52,657 bases of DNA from Candidatus Woesearchaeota archaeon (GTDB lineage: Archaea > Nanobdellota > Nanobdellia > Woesearchaeales > UBA11576): contig JABMQF010000032.1 of the NCBI GenBank assembly GCA_013203345.1, positions 1-52,657 on the forward strand, written 5' to 3'. This document shows positions 1 to 7,759 of this stretch, one piece after another; position 1 is the first letter of the stretch; every line of letters begins with the position of its first letter. The translations under genes were made by a program, and so were the position numbers. The notes under the pieces were generated by a model, which had not been told where the DNA came from, did no database searches, and was given only the letters and a program-made list of their open reading frames with translations.

Positions 1-48
1 ATCTACATGTTTAAGCACTCTTAACTTAAGTTTTTTGCTGTATCCCAT
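1..48 (-). CDS. Partial CDS at left edge, possibly an IS630-like transposase N-terminus
   Basis: Only the first 16 codons are inside the window. The reading starts MGYSKKLKLRVLKHVD and continues off the left edge. A Shine-Dalgarno-like AAGGAGA lies a few bases upstream of the ATG (complement of about 54-60), which makes the start convincing. The opening resembles the helix-turn-helix start of IS630-type transposases (MxYSxxLRxxV), but 16 residues are too few to assign a family. It is divergent from the radical SAM gene. The gene is likely real; the identity is a guess. Confidence 0.45.
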   Translation of the reverse strand, partial: MGYSKKLKLRVLKHVD

Positions 49-122
49 CGTATTCTCCTTTAAAACACCAAAGGATACCACTACAAGAAACTATCACCGT
101 AACATAATTACGGTTAAGAACA

Positions 123-130
123 TTTTATAT
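123..130 (+). promoter_or_regulatory. Box A promoter of the radical SAM gene
   Basis: TTTTATAT sits about 45 bases before the ATG at 174 and overlaps the earlier in-frame ATG at 129. Transcription would begin near 152, so the upstream ATG would be outside the mRNA. This decides the start at 174. Confidence 0.5.
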
Positions 131-173
131 GTTCACCACAAACTATAAAAGAAGCCCTATTAGGTATGTTTGC

Positions 174-2372
174 ATGGCAGAAAAAATTCCCATAGTATTT
201 GTATTCCCTCCAGGTGGGCTGTTCTCTGATTTCCAGCAGTATATAGGAATATATTATCTTATTGCGTATCTTAATAGTAAAGGTATACATTCAGAACACT
301 ACCTGTGCGACAAGCCCAAGCCTATCTCAGAAGTCGTTGATGATATCATCGCAAAGCGACCAAGGATAGTGGGCTTTTCCTGCAAAGACACTAACTATCC
401 ATTCATCAAGCTGATGAGTCAGCTCATAAAAGCCAAAGATCCGAATATCCTGATTATTGTAGGCGGGCCAGCTGTGCCTTATATCAAACGATTCATACTC
501 GAAGATTCTAAGGGGGTTGATGTGTGCATAGCATTCAATGCAGAGGAAAAGCTTGAACTCATATTCAATCGTCTGGATTCCAACAAACTTGCATCAATAG
601 ATGATATCGAAGGAATTATGCTTAAATCAAAGGGGATAATAAAAGACAATAATTCTGATTCCATGAAAGTGATGAAGGATCTTGATATCTTTCCTTCTCC
701 GTATATAAATGGAGTGCTTGACAAGAACTTAGGGGTCATAACCTCACGAGGATGCCCTTTCCGCTGCAGTTATTGCAATTATGCGACAGTGCTCAAGAAT
801 ACATTCTGTAAGCATTCTGTCAAGAGGGTTATTGATGAACTCAAGTTTCTAAATAAGATGTATCGTAGTGGGCAGGCAGAATCCAACTGGGTAAACCTTA
901 ATGACTCAATATTCAGTTTTGATATCAAAAGGGCTAAATCCCTCTGCAAAGAGATAGAAAGTAATCATTTCAATCTGCGGTTGAGCGTAACAACAAGAGC
1001 AGATTACTGTGACACAGAACTTTTAGATCTTATGAAAAAAGCTAATTTTGTAGAGATTAATTTTGGTCTGGAATCTGCTTCATTAAGGATTCTGAGGGCT
1101 ATGAAGAAACTACCTTCAAGTGATGAGGCTGACGAGGAATATAATGCAGAGAAGACATTTCTTGAACGTCTCAAGCATCTTGTAGCCCATGCTAAATCAA
1201 TAGGTATAGAGAGTGTGCAGGCTAGCGTGGTTTTTGGTTTTCCTGGCGAGACGCTCAAGGATGCCCAGATGACACTTGACTTTGTCAAAAGCCTAGAACT
1301 GGATTCATACTCTCATCATATTCTTGAGGTGTACTCTGGCAGTCCTATATACAGGGAGGGTATGCTTGACAATAGAATAGCATTTGAACCTAACAAATTC
1401 CCTCTAAGGATAAAATACCCTGAATATATCAGCAAGGTGAAGCCATTGGACAATGCTGTTGAGATAATCAATACGATGCGGTTGCGTTACCAGGGAATGT
1501 TTCTTGACTGTTTTTCTGCCCAGCAGAACCAAGAAGAGAATCCTTTTAGCGAGGTTGTCCTTCTCAACCCCTCTTGCATGTCTTCTGAATTGAAATTCAA
1601 GACATTGGAATGGATAAAAAAGTATATGACTTTCTCCTGCAGGCTTGTGGTTGTTGAAGAGATGAATTATTCTGAACAAGATGTCAAGGAATTCAAGACA
1701 CTCCTGTCTACAGTAGGTGTACCGACCTCATTCTATCTCCTAACATCCTGTGTTAATCCAAAAGGAATCTTTGCCTGTAATGACTGCAAGCCTTCAGCGT
1801 ACATCAGAATAGAGAACAATCATGAAGTTGGGGGTAGTCCTCTTAAAGATATCTGGATAAGACCATTGGATGACTGCCTTAGTAAGATGAATTCTACTAA
1901 AGACGACTCTTATTACATGACTTATCTTAAAGCAGATAGTGTGCAAGAAATAATACAGACATATTCAGATGCAAGTAAGGTAAATCAGAAATGTGCAATG
2001 GTTTATGATGAACGTCTTGTCTTTATCGACAGCTGCAGGTGGTTGGATGAGCCCTGCCCTGCCATTAAACTAAATAGGGTCATAATAGATGAGAATGGAG
2101 ACATAAGACCTTGCTTTGATTCGCCTATAGTGGGTGATGTCGGCATGTCAAAGGAACAAATAATCTCGCGGCTTAATAAGATGAATGTCTGTGATTCCAG
2201 GTCCTGCAATGAGTGTGAAGAGGAATACAACTGCTCAAAATGCATGTTCGTGGATGATTCTCTCAAAAGATTGTTTTGCAGCAGTACAGGCAAAGATATG
2301 AAAAAAATCATTTCTAAGAAGAAAAAATCTTATTTTGATGTAATAATGCCAGACTTTTTACTGAATAAATAA
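174..2372 (+). CDS. B12-binding-type radical SAM enzyme with SPASM-like C-terminus
   Basis: A 732-residue radical SAM protein. The N-terminal ~140 residues have the alternating strand/helix pattern and VGG loop of cobalamin-binding radical SAM proteins, but I do not see the DxHxxG cobalamin-ligand motif. The [4Fe-4S]-SAM motif CxxxCxxC is at C194, C198 and C201, followed by a TIM-barrel-like region. The last ~200 residues hold further Cys groups (C535/C538 and a dense cluster at about 673-697, plus CPA and RPCF turns) resembling SPASM or twitch auxiliary-cluster domains, which are common in peptide-modifying enzymes. The substrate is unknown. A short peptide gene with a strong ribosome site converges on it at 2415-2594, and two M16 peptidases lie beyond. 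An earlier in-frame ATG at 129 overlaps the promoter box and is rejected as the start. Sure of the superfamily; the peptide role is inferred. Confidence 0.85.
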   Translation: MAEKIPIVFVFPPGGLFSDFQQYIGIYYLIAYLNSKGIHSEHYLCDKPKPISEVVDDIIAKRPRIVGFSCKDTNYPFIKLMSQLIKAKDPNILIIVGGPAVPYIKRFILEDSKGVDVCIAFNAEEKLELIFNRLDSNKLASIDDIEGIMLKSKGIIKDNNSDSMKVMKDLDIFPSPYINGVLDKNLGVITSRGCPFRCSYCNYATVLKNTFCKHSVKRVIDELKFLNKMYRSGQAESNWVNLNDSIFSFDIKRAKSLCKEIESNHFNLRLSVTTRADYCDTELLDLMKKANFVEINFGLESASLRILRAMKKLPSSDEADEEYNAEKTFLERLKHLVAHAKSIGIESVQASVVFGFPGETLKDAQMTLDFVKSLELDSYSHHILEVYSGSPIYREGMLDNRIAFEPNKFPLRIKYPEYISKVKPLDNAVEIINTMRLRYQGMFLDCFSAQQNQEENPFSEVVLLNPSCMSSELKFKTLEWIKKYMTFSCRLVVVEEMNYSEQDVKEFKTLLSTVGVPTSFYLLTSCVNPKGIFACNDCKPSAYIRIENNHEVGGSPLKDIWIRPLDDCLSKMNSTKDDSYYMTYLKADSVQEIIQTYSDASKVNQKCAMVYDERLVFIDSCRWLDEPCPAIKLNRVIIDENGDIRPCFDSPIVGDVGMSKEQIISRLNKMNVCDSRSCNECEEEYNCSKCMFVDDSLKRLFCSSTGKDMKKIISKKKKSYFDVIMPDFLLNK

Positions 2373-2414
2373 TTCTGCTCATCACAAATCCAGATTTATA
2401 ATAATAAAAAAAAA

Positions 2415-2594
2415 TTAGAACCTTGTATCTGCTGCAATTGACTTGTTAACATTAGGGTTCTTTTTTGTCTGTGAATTGCTAGGATGTATAATCACCTGGT
2501 GCATATTAACTCCCGATCCCCAGACAAGAAGAACTGGCTTTGATGCTTTATCAAGATTTATTATTCGCATGCTCGATTTTTTCAGTGCTGTCAT
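2415..2594 (-). CDS. 59-residue peptide, candidate substrate of the radical SAM enzyme
   Basis: A short ORF of 59 codons with a near-consensus Shine-Dalgarno site AAAGGAGGTC (complement of 2601-2610) 6 bases before the ATG. A box A-like GATTTAAAAT lies further upstream (about 2641-2650). The peptide begins MTALKKSSMRIINLDKASKP, has a hydrophobic VLLVW segment near residue 21, then an Asn/Ser-rich, Cys-free C-terminal half ending in ADTRF. There is no signal peptide and I do not recognise it. Its 3' end converges on the radical SAM gene, and the two M16 peptidase genes are upstream on the same strand. The organisation invites the reading of a precursor peptide (leader about 1-30, core after it), but that is inference. 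An opposing 63-codon ORF at 2443-2634 lacks such a ribosome site and is treated as the shadow. Confidence 0.55.
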   Translation of the reverse strand: MTALKKSSMRIINLDKASKPVLLVWGSGVNMHQVIIHPSNSQTKKNPNVNKSIAADTRF

Positions 2595-2600
2595 TGGTAT

Positions 2601-2610
2601 GACCTCCTTT
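2601..2610 (-). promoter_or_regulatory. Strong Shine-Dalgarno site of the 59-residue peptide
   Basis: AAAGGAGGTC on the minus strand, 6 bases before the ATG at 2594. Many genes here are leaderless, so such a strong ribosome site on so short an ORF argues that the peptide is made in quantity. Confidence 0.6.
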
Positions 2611-2708
2611 TATTATTTTCATCAATTAAACTAACATTTATTTTAAATCTTTTGTTTTTGAATGTGCTATTTTGCTGTAATATGAGTATTTGCACCATTT
2701 GCTCCGCC

Positions 2709-4040
2709 TCAATCATTCCTGTCAAGCATGACTATTGTTGGGTTCACAAGATACTTATCTGCTACGCTTATCATTTGCGCGTCAGTCAAGTGATTGATTA
2801 TGCTGGCAAGGTCAGAATTGCTTAGGTCGTAATCAATTATCTCCTTGAACAATGCATCAAAATTCTCATCTTCATATACTTCTCCTGCCATCTTTATAGA
2901 CGCTTTCACAGATCTCTTAATTGTTTCTAACTCTGCTTCTGTGATTCTCTCACGACTGATCTTCTCTATCTCTTCCAATGTGAGTGTCTTAACTTCTTCT
3001 AGCTTGCCAGGTCCTGTCTGAACAGTGATTATGAATGCAGAATACAGTTTTGTTGTATGTAATTCTACCCTAGGAGAATATGCCAAACCCCCTTTTTCCT
3101 CTCTAAATAGCCTTAGCAGTCGCGTATTCAGCTGGGCTGAGACCAGCTTGAGTCTGAACAGGTCTTCAAAGCTGGCAGATGGAGAGATAAGATATCCTAT
3201 CATCAAAACAGGCGATTCAGTGTTATCATCCATCACAATCTTCTCTATTGTCAAAGGCCTTACTGGAATCTCTTCTTTACTTTTACTTTCTTCCACAACA
3301 GGCATGTCCCTACTTAGAATTCTTATGTTGTTCACCATCACTTCAGTATCAAAATTGCCTGTGATTGATACAGTCATCCTGCCTGGCCCCACATATGCCT
3401 CATGCTGCAATACCAGGTGTTCGCGCGTAATGGATGTAATATCTTCAGCAGAAGTCACCGTCCCTAAAGGTGTGTCCCTGAAAAATGTTCTTGTAAACAT
3501 ATCACCAAGTTTTGATTCAGGATAGTATTGAGATGAGTTCAACGTTTTTATGTAATTATTTTGGATAAGTTCCAGCATATCTTCAGTTAAAGAAGGGTCT
3601 TTCAATATGTCAAACAATATCTTGGCAGATTCTCCAAGATTCGCGCTGTCAGAGACCAGGCCGAATCCCTTGAAATCGTCCTGATCAATAGGATACACAT
3701 AGACACCAAGCTGCGAGAACGCATTGTTTATCTGTTCTGTATTCAAAGTTCCAGTTCCGGTTGGCATAAGATTGAAAAGCACATCATTCAAACCAGGCTT
3801 GTGTTGTTCGTCTGGGAATTCATCATAAGGCGATAACTGCACTCCAATATGCATAGCTACTCTGTCGTGTCTGTGATCCTCTTGCATGAGTATCACTAAC
3901 CCATTCTCAAGTATCACTTTCTCATACCCATTAATGGATGGCTCACGAGAAATAACTGTAGTGTGTTGTTGGTCACTACCACATCCAGCAAGAAGTGACA
4001 TGACCAGTATTATTGCAAGCAATCCTATTTTTATCTTCAT
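2709..4040 (-). CDS. M16 (insulinase-like) peptidase homologue, non-catalytic lipoprotein subunit
   Basis: A 443-residue protein with a lipoprotein signal peptide: hydrophobic h-region, then LAGC with the lipidated Cys at residue 20. The fold matches M16 metallopeptidases (two homologous halves, with the R/Y-rich region of the second half near 300-320). However, the HxxEH zinc motif expected near residue 80-90 is replaced by a sequence without the His and Glu ligands (GLNDVLFNL). M16 enzymes often act as an active/inactive pair, as in mitochondrial processing peptidase and PqqF/PqqG. The gene overlaps the catalytic partner by four bases (ATGA), so the two are co-translated and probably form an extracytoplasmic heterodimer. 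The family call is firm; the substrate is unknown. Confidence 0.85.
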   Translation of the reverse strand: MKIKIGLLAIILVMSLLAGCGSDQQHTTVISREPSINGYEKVILENGLVILMQEDHRHDRVAMHIGVQLSPYDEFPDEQHKPGLNDVLFNLMPTGTGTLNTEQINNAFSQLGVYVYPIDQDDFKGFGLVSDSANLGESAKILFDILKDPSLTEDMLELIQNNYIKTLNSSQYYPESKLGDMFTRTFFRDTPLGTVTSAEDITSITREHLVLQHEAYVGPGRMTVSITGNFDTEVMVNNIRILSRDMPVVEESKSKEEIPVRPLTIEKIVMDDNTESPVLMIGYLISPSASFEDLFRLKLVSAQLNTRLLRLFREEKGGLAYSPRVELHTTKLYSAFIITVQTGPGKLEEVKTLTLEEIEKISRERITEAELETIKRSVKASIKMAGEVYEDENFDALFKEIIDYDLSNSDLASIINHLTDAQMISVADKYLVNPTIVMLDRND

Positions 4041-5386
4041 TTTGGTTCTGTTATTAGCATTACGCGATTATTAAGATATGTTCCTGCAAGCCGTTTGATG
4101 TCATCAATTGAAATGCTATTTACCAGTTCAACATCACTGTATATCTGGTTCATTTCCTCTTCTTCGCGAACATCATTGTTAATGGCGTAACTCACAAGGA
4201 GTTCAGCTTCATCATCCATTGTGTAGAATCTCTGTTCCATCTGCAGTTTCATGTTATTCTTGTGCTTTTCTAGTTCTTTAATGTTAATATTCCCTGATCT
4301 CATCATATCAGCAATAGACTCAAAGCCAGACAGGATTTGTTCTTCATTTTCAGAAGAGAACATAGCTCCTACTATGATGCTGTTATCATTTTCCAGATCA
4401 TGGAGGTATGCTGCAGCGTCTAATGCTATACCACTCATCATAAAAGTTTCTGAAAGTTCTTCATTGAGAATGGATCCAAGTATCAGCAAGGCGAACTTAT
4501 CTTTTTTTGTTAGATTACCAGGAATCTTATATCCTAATTGTACGATTTCAATGCCGACATCCTGCTGGATTCTCTGCGTTTTGTTCTCCTCAGCAGGGTT
4601 CAACTGCAACCTTTGCTTCACAACCCGTGTTTGGTTATTTAATGTTTTAAAGGCGGTTTCAACCAAAGAAATTGCCTTGTCTGTGCCTATATCCCCAACT
4701 ATTGATATGTATATATTATCGGTTGTGAAAAAACGCGCATGGTAGCTGTAAAGCATATCAGGAGTTAAATTCAAAAACAGTTCAGGGTAGCCTATAGTTT
4801 CATAGACATAAGGATGATCGCCGTACAGAATGTCCATGAATCTTATGCTGGTCGCATAGAAAGGGTCATTGAGTTCAGTAAGATATTCCTCGTATATGAC
4901 CTGTTTCTCTCTGTCGAATTCCTCTTCAGTAAAAATGGGGTTTACTATCATGTCTGAGTAGGTCAGGAATACTTCCTCGAAATCCTCTGGAAGAGAACTG
5001 AAAAGAAATGTTATGTGATCTCTTGATGTGTAGGCATTGGCGTTCGAGACACCTAATGATCTAAAGTAATCAGAGAAGAACAAGCCGTGCTTTGCCTTGA
5101 TTGTCTTAAAGAACATGTGCTCCAGGGAATGAGCCATACCTCTTGTTGAGTCGTTCTCATTAACTGACCCTGCCTTGACCACAATCTGCATTACAACTTT
5201 AGGATGCCTATGGTCTTCTTTCACAATGAGAGTGATACCATTGTTAAGTTTTGCAAAAGATATAGGAGTTTCAGAATTGACAGGATGATATGTATCTTTT
5301 AGTTCAAGCACAGGTGTTTGGGTTGAATCGCACCCTGCCAGGATAAGAATGATTATGATTATAAAAAATTGTAACCTCATTTTCAT
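4037..5386 (-). CDS. M16 zinc metallopeptidase, catalytic lipoprotein subunit
   Basis: A 449-residue M16 peptidase. The signal peptide ends in LAGC (Cys19), so it is membrane-tethered on the outer face. The inverted zinc motif HSLEH is at 86-90, and the distal Glu ligand is in the YEEYLTE segment at about 166, the usual ~76 residues downstream. It is the first gene of a two-gene operon and overlaps the non-catalytic partner by four bases. A box A TTTTAAATAT (complement of 5404-5413) sits about 22 bases before the ATG, so the mRNA is probably leaderless; ATG codons at residues 1 and 3 are both possible starts. M16 pairs mature some radical-SAM-modified peptides (PqqF/PqqG, AlbE/AlbF), which fits the neighbours. 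General peptide degradation is the alternative. Confidence 0.9.
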   Translation of the reverse strand: MKMRLQFFIIIIILILAGCDSTQTPVLELKDTYHPVNSETPISFAKLNNGITLIVKEDHRHPKVVMQIVVKAGSVNENDSTRGMAHSLEHMFFKTIKAKHGLFFSDYFRSLGVSNANAYTSRDHITFLFSSLPEDFEEVFLTYSDMIVNPIFTEEEFDREKQVIYEEYLTELNDPFYATSIRFMDILYGDHPYVYETIGYPELFLNLTPDMLYSYHARFFTTDNIYISIVGDIGTDKAISLVETAFKTLNNQTRVVKQRLQLNPAEENKTQRIQQDVGIEIVQLGYKIPGNLTKKDKFALLILGSILNEELSETFMMSGIALDAAAYLHDLENDNSIIVGAMFSSENEEQILSGFESIADMMRSGNINIKELEKHKNNMKLQMEQRFYTMDDEAELLVSYAINNDVREEEEMNQIYSDVELVNSISIDDIKRLAGTYLNNRVMLITEPK

Positions 5387-5403
5387 AGGTGAAATAGGAC
5401 AGG

Positions 5404-5413
5404 ATATTTAAAA
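5404..5413 (-). promoter_or_regulatory. Box A promoter of the M16 peptidase operon
   Basis: TTTTAAATAT on the minus strand, about 20 bases before the catalytic M16 ATG at 5386. This is the spacing expected for a leaderless archaeal transcript. Confidence 0.5.
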
Positions 5414-5551
5414 CTTTATTATTTTTGTATGTGGTATGTCAGCAGGTCTGTCAATGAATGAGTGCGATCAAGTCTTAACAGACAAGGTGAAACACCCTGT
5501 CTACAAAACGAAACACACGTTTATAACAAAATTCAGTCATCATTTCTCAAC

Positions 5552-5764
5552 ATGACAACAAAATTACGGATCCAACTTTCTGACAAAGCCAAAAAAGAGC
5601 TTGAATCCCTAAAAGATAAGCTAGAAATGCACAGCATCACAGAAGTCATCAGAAGCAGTGTCTCTGTTAACAAGTTCCTCATAGAACAGAAAGAGGAAGG
5701 TAATGAGCTGATTCTAAGGAATAGGATGACTCGATGTGAAAGGATCATACTGATTCTAAAATGA
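5552..5764 (+). CDS. Small ribbon-helix-helix type DNA-binding protein
   Basis: A 70-residue protein starting MTTKLRIQLSDKAKKELESL. One basic beta strand is followed by two helices (about 10-25 and 30-48), the ribbon-helix-helix pattern of CopG/Arc-like repressors. A box A GTTTATAAC at 5519-5527 lies 25 bases before the ATG at 5552, so this start is preferred over an in-frame ATG at 5462 that precedes the promoter. Its stop overlaps the next gene's start by four bases, so the two form an operon with a small membrane protein. The target is unknown; autoregulation would be usual for this class. Confidence 0.65.
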   Translation: MTTKLRIQLSDKAKKELESLKDKLEMHSITEVIRSSVSVNKFLIEQKEEGNELILRNRMTRCERIILILK

Positions 5765-6054
5765 AAAAAATGGAACAATTCTCAAACACAAACAGAGAAT
5801 ATTCAGATATAGATGACTTTGAACCCACTCAGGCAGTTATTGAAGAATTAATAAAATCTCAACAGACAAGAAAGACAATACTGCACATAGTTACACACTC
5901 AATAGCATATATTATTCTAGTTCCGTTCGCACTGATAATCATCTACAACACACTAACCAACACAACACAACCCATCCCAACATACTTTATATCTATAGTA
6001 TCTATTGTAATTGGATTCTACTTTGGTGGAAAAGTACTACAAAAGAAATCATAA
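5761..6054 (+). CDS. Small two-helix membrane protein
   Basis: A 97-residue protein with a charged, hydrophilic first 37 residues and two membrane helices at about 42-64 and 72-92, ending in a short basic tail. It overlaps the upstream RHH gene by four bases. I do not recognise a family. The pairing of an RHH protein with a small membrane protein resembles some toxin-antitoxin arrangements, but nothing in the sequence proves that. Confidence 0.6.
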   Translation: MKKMEQFSNTNREYSDIDDFEPTQAVIEELIKSQQTRKTILHIVTHSIAYIILVPFALIIIYNTLTNTTQPIPTYFISIVSIVIGFYFGGKVLQKKS

Positions 6055-6111
6055 AAATCCGCAGAAATTACGCTATTGACAATTTCTTTTGAAAGCGAAT
6101 TTTAGGATGCC

Positions 6112-6131
6112 AAAAATTTTGTGAAATTTTT
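6112..6131. terminator. AT-rich hairpin between convergent genes
   Basis: AAAAATTT, a four-base loop and AAATTTTT form an 8-bp hairpin rich in T on either strand. It lies between the 3' ends of the membrane-protein gene (ending 6054) and the minus-strand gene (ending 6141), and probably works in both directions. Confidence 0.4.
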
Positions 6132-6140
6132 GCGCATAAT

Positions 6141-6524
6141 TCAACCATACCTATCCCATTCACCAGAAACTACAACATTATAACCCTGGTTTCTAAAGTC
6201 TATCCTGAAGTTTGATATGAAGTGGTCCATCCATTTATACATGAGCATAAATCCTCTTAACTCTATGCAGAATGTTTTTTCATCAACTTGTTTGATCTCA
6301 TGAAAATCTGCATCAATAGAATATTCCTGTTTCATGTTATTGAAGTATGTGTTCATCTTCTGAGAATTAAATGCTTCAGGAAACTCTATCCACAACTGAG
6401 CTATAGCAGGATTTTTTGTGCTGACCTGTCGTTTGTTGAGCACAATTCTCTTAGTACTATCTCTAAGCTTTGCACCGTGTTTTTTCAGAAGACTCAATGC
6501 TTCTTTGTGTGTTAAATCAACCAT
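6141..6524 (-). CDS. Hypothetical protein, 127 residues
   Basis: A compact alpha/beta protein of 127 residues with no signal peptide or membrane segment. It starts MVDLTHKEALSLLKKHGAKL and ends in an aromatic GEWDRYG tail. A CAGGAG ribosome-site-like sequence lies 10-15 bases upstream of the ATG. It is convergent with the small membrane protein and divergent from the phosphoesterase gene. I do not recognise the family. Confidence 0.6.
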   Translation of the reverse strand: MVDLTHKEALSLLKKHGAKLRDSTKRIVLNKRQVSTKNPAIAQLWIEFPEAFNSQKMNTYFNNMKQEYSIDADFHEIKQVDEKTFCIELRGFMLMYKWMDHFISNFRIDFRNQGYNVVVSGEWDRYG

Positions 6525-6636
6525 TTTATCATAACTCCTGTTTATTATTAGTCAAGAGTCGTCCTAATTGATAAGTGTTCTTATATCCCTTAGCAGACCT
6601 TTATTTACCACCCTTCGATGGTAACAAAACCAAAAC

Positions 6637-6646
6637 CTTTATAAAG
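6637..6646 (+). promoter_or_regulatory. Box A promoter of the phosphoesterase gene
   Basis: CTTTATAAAG lies 22 bases before the ATG at 6668. This supports a leaderless transcript and excludes the in-frame start at 6575. Confidence 0.55.
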
Positions 6647-6667
6647 CATAGCAGTATAACTCTTGTA

Positions 6668-7486
6668 ATGGTCAAATTAACGGTTTGCTCAGATATCCAT
6701 GGTGACTTAGAGTCATTAGTGCATTTTGCGAATTTCACCAAATCAAGAGGATCTGATAAAATAATCATAGCTGGCGATCTCATAACAAAGCCTTACACAA
6801 AAGAGCATCTGGATGCTTTACAGAATGGTTCCTTAGATAAAGAAAGTTTCTTAGAAAATAAAAGAATCCACGCCAGAAACACTTACACGCAAATGAAACA
6901 AATTCTTGACACAACAAACATACCTTACTCAGTAATCCCAGGTAATTATGACACTCCAGAAGATATCCACGCTGTTTTCCAGAATAATGATCTGCACAAT
7001 AACACAACTCTTTTAGGAGATCAAAAATTTGCAGGATTTGGAGGAGCTGATGCATACCCACCTCACATACATCTTCTTGTTGGTTTAAACGAGATAAATT
7101 ACAACGATGATACCATGATAACTTTATTCAATGCAGAACAACCAGATATCATAGTAACACACAACCCTCCACATGGTCTTTGTGATGACATGTTCAATGG
7201 AGCAAATGTAGGAAGTCCGTCACTAAGACAATATATCCGGGAACACCAACCAAAACTAGTAATCTGTGGCCACATCCACGAAGCAGGTCCTTTAGGTAAC
7301 AACCCTAATGGCGTCAAAGGCATAGCCAAAGAAGGCGACACATATGTTGTAAACCCAGGCAATCTGGGCATATTCCAACTGCTAAACCCACAAACCCTAA
7401 AACCAGTACAATCATTCGACAATGGCACATTCGCAGAGATAGAATACGATAACGAAGTAAAGAATGTTAGGTTTTATAGGTTGTGA
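6668..7486 (+). CDS. Calcineurin-like metallophosphoesterase
   Basis: A 272-residue protein with a complete set of binuclear-metal motifs: SDIHGD at residues 8-13, AGDL near 38, GNYD near 98, THNPPHG near 173 and GHIHEAG near 200. This is the order found in archaeal YfcE/Mre11-like phosphoesterases acting on phosphodiesters or phosphomonoesters; the substrate cannot be told. Box A at 6637-6646 fixes the start at 6668. A second, clearly related copy at 26383-27117 shares short identical DNA stretches but has lost key metal ligands (see that entry), so this copy is the catalytically competent one. Confidence 0.85.
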   Translation: MVKLTVCSDIHGDLESLVHFANFTKSRGSDKIIIAGDLITKPYTKEHLDALQNGSLDKESFLENKRIHARNTYTQMKQILDTTNIPYSVIPGNYDTPEDIHAVFQNNDLHNNTTLLGDQKFAGFGGADAYPPHIHLLVGLNEINYNDDTMITLFNAEQPDIIVTHNPPHGLCDDMFNGANVGSPSLRQYIREHQPKLVICGHIHEAGPLGNNPNGVKGIAKEGDTYVVNPGNLGIFQLLNPQTLKPVQSFDNGTFAEIEYDNEVKNVRFYRL

Positions 7487-7533
7487 TGATTTCTTATTAG
7501 TCAAATCAAAAACCAACACCCCCAGTCAATACC

Positions 7534-7554
7534 TCAAAAATCAAAGATTTTTGA
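7534..7554 (+). terminator. Hairpin after the phosphoesterase gene
   Basis: TCAAAAATC, an AAA loop and GATTTTTGA form a perfect 9-bp hairpin about 50 bases after the phosphoesterase stop codon. This suggests transcription termination or a 3'-end stabiliser. Confidence 0.4.
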
Positions 7555-7557
7555 TTG

Positions 7558-7745
7558 TCCTAAAAACGCAACAAGTTTTGATGAGACCTGCAGCATGAGC
7601 AGATAGCCACCCTATATGTATTTCTTAACTGCTGAATAATTCAGGATGCGCAGCAGCCTAAAGGCTTACAGCCCGAGGGTTGAAAGAGAACCTATTTGTG
7701 AACCACCGGCGAGCACACCAGTGGAATGACTTCATTTAACCTATC
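7558..7745 (+). other. Structured intergenic stretch, possible small RNA
   Basis: Between two convergent genes lie about 190 bases, less AT-rich than the rest of the spacer, with several short hairpins in a row: a CTGC/GCAG stem near 7590, GCC-TAAA-GGC near 7660, GGTT/AACC near 7680 and CCAC/GTGG near 7705-7722. A C-box-like TGATGA (about 7579) and a CTGA occur, but not the full C/D sRNA layout. No ORF is convincing. I cannot name an RNA family, and the strand is uncertain. Confidence 0.25.
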
Positions 7746-7759
7746 AAATTATAAAGATA

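Noticed and set aside
129-173. Longer N-terminus for the radical SAM enzyme from the ATG at 129
   Set aside because: The upstream ATG overlaps the box A, and the conserved fold begins right after the ATG at 174.
2443-2634. 63-codon plus-strand ORF with hydrophobic residues
   Set aside because: It overlaps the minus-strand 59-codon ORF, which has a strong ribosome site; the plus ORF has none, so it is taken as a shadow.
3025-3525. 166-codon plus-strand ORF inside the non-catalytic M16 gene
   Set aside because: Antisense to a well-supported lipoprotein peptidase gene, Ser/Leu-rich shadow composition, no promoter or ribosome site.
7577-7700. Hammerhead ribozyme, suggested by TGATGAG followed later by GAAA
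   Set aside because: The two core segments are not joined by the required stems, and no cleavage-site stem could be drawn.
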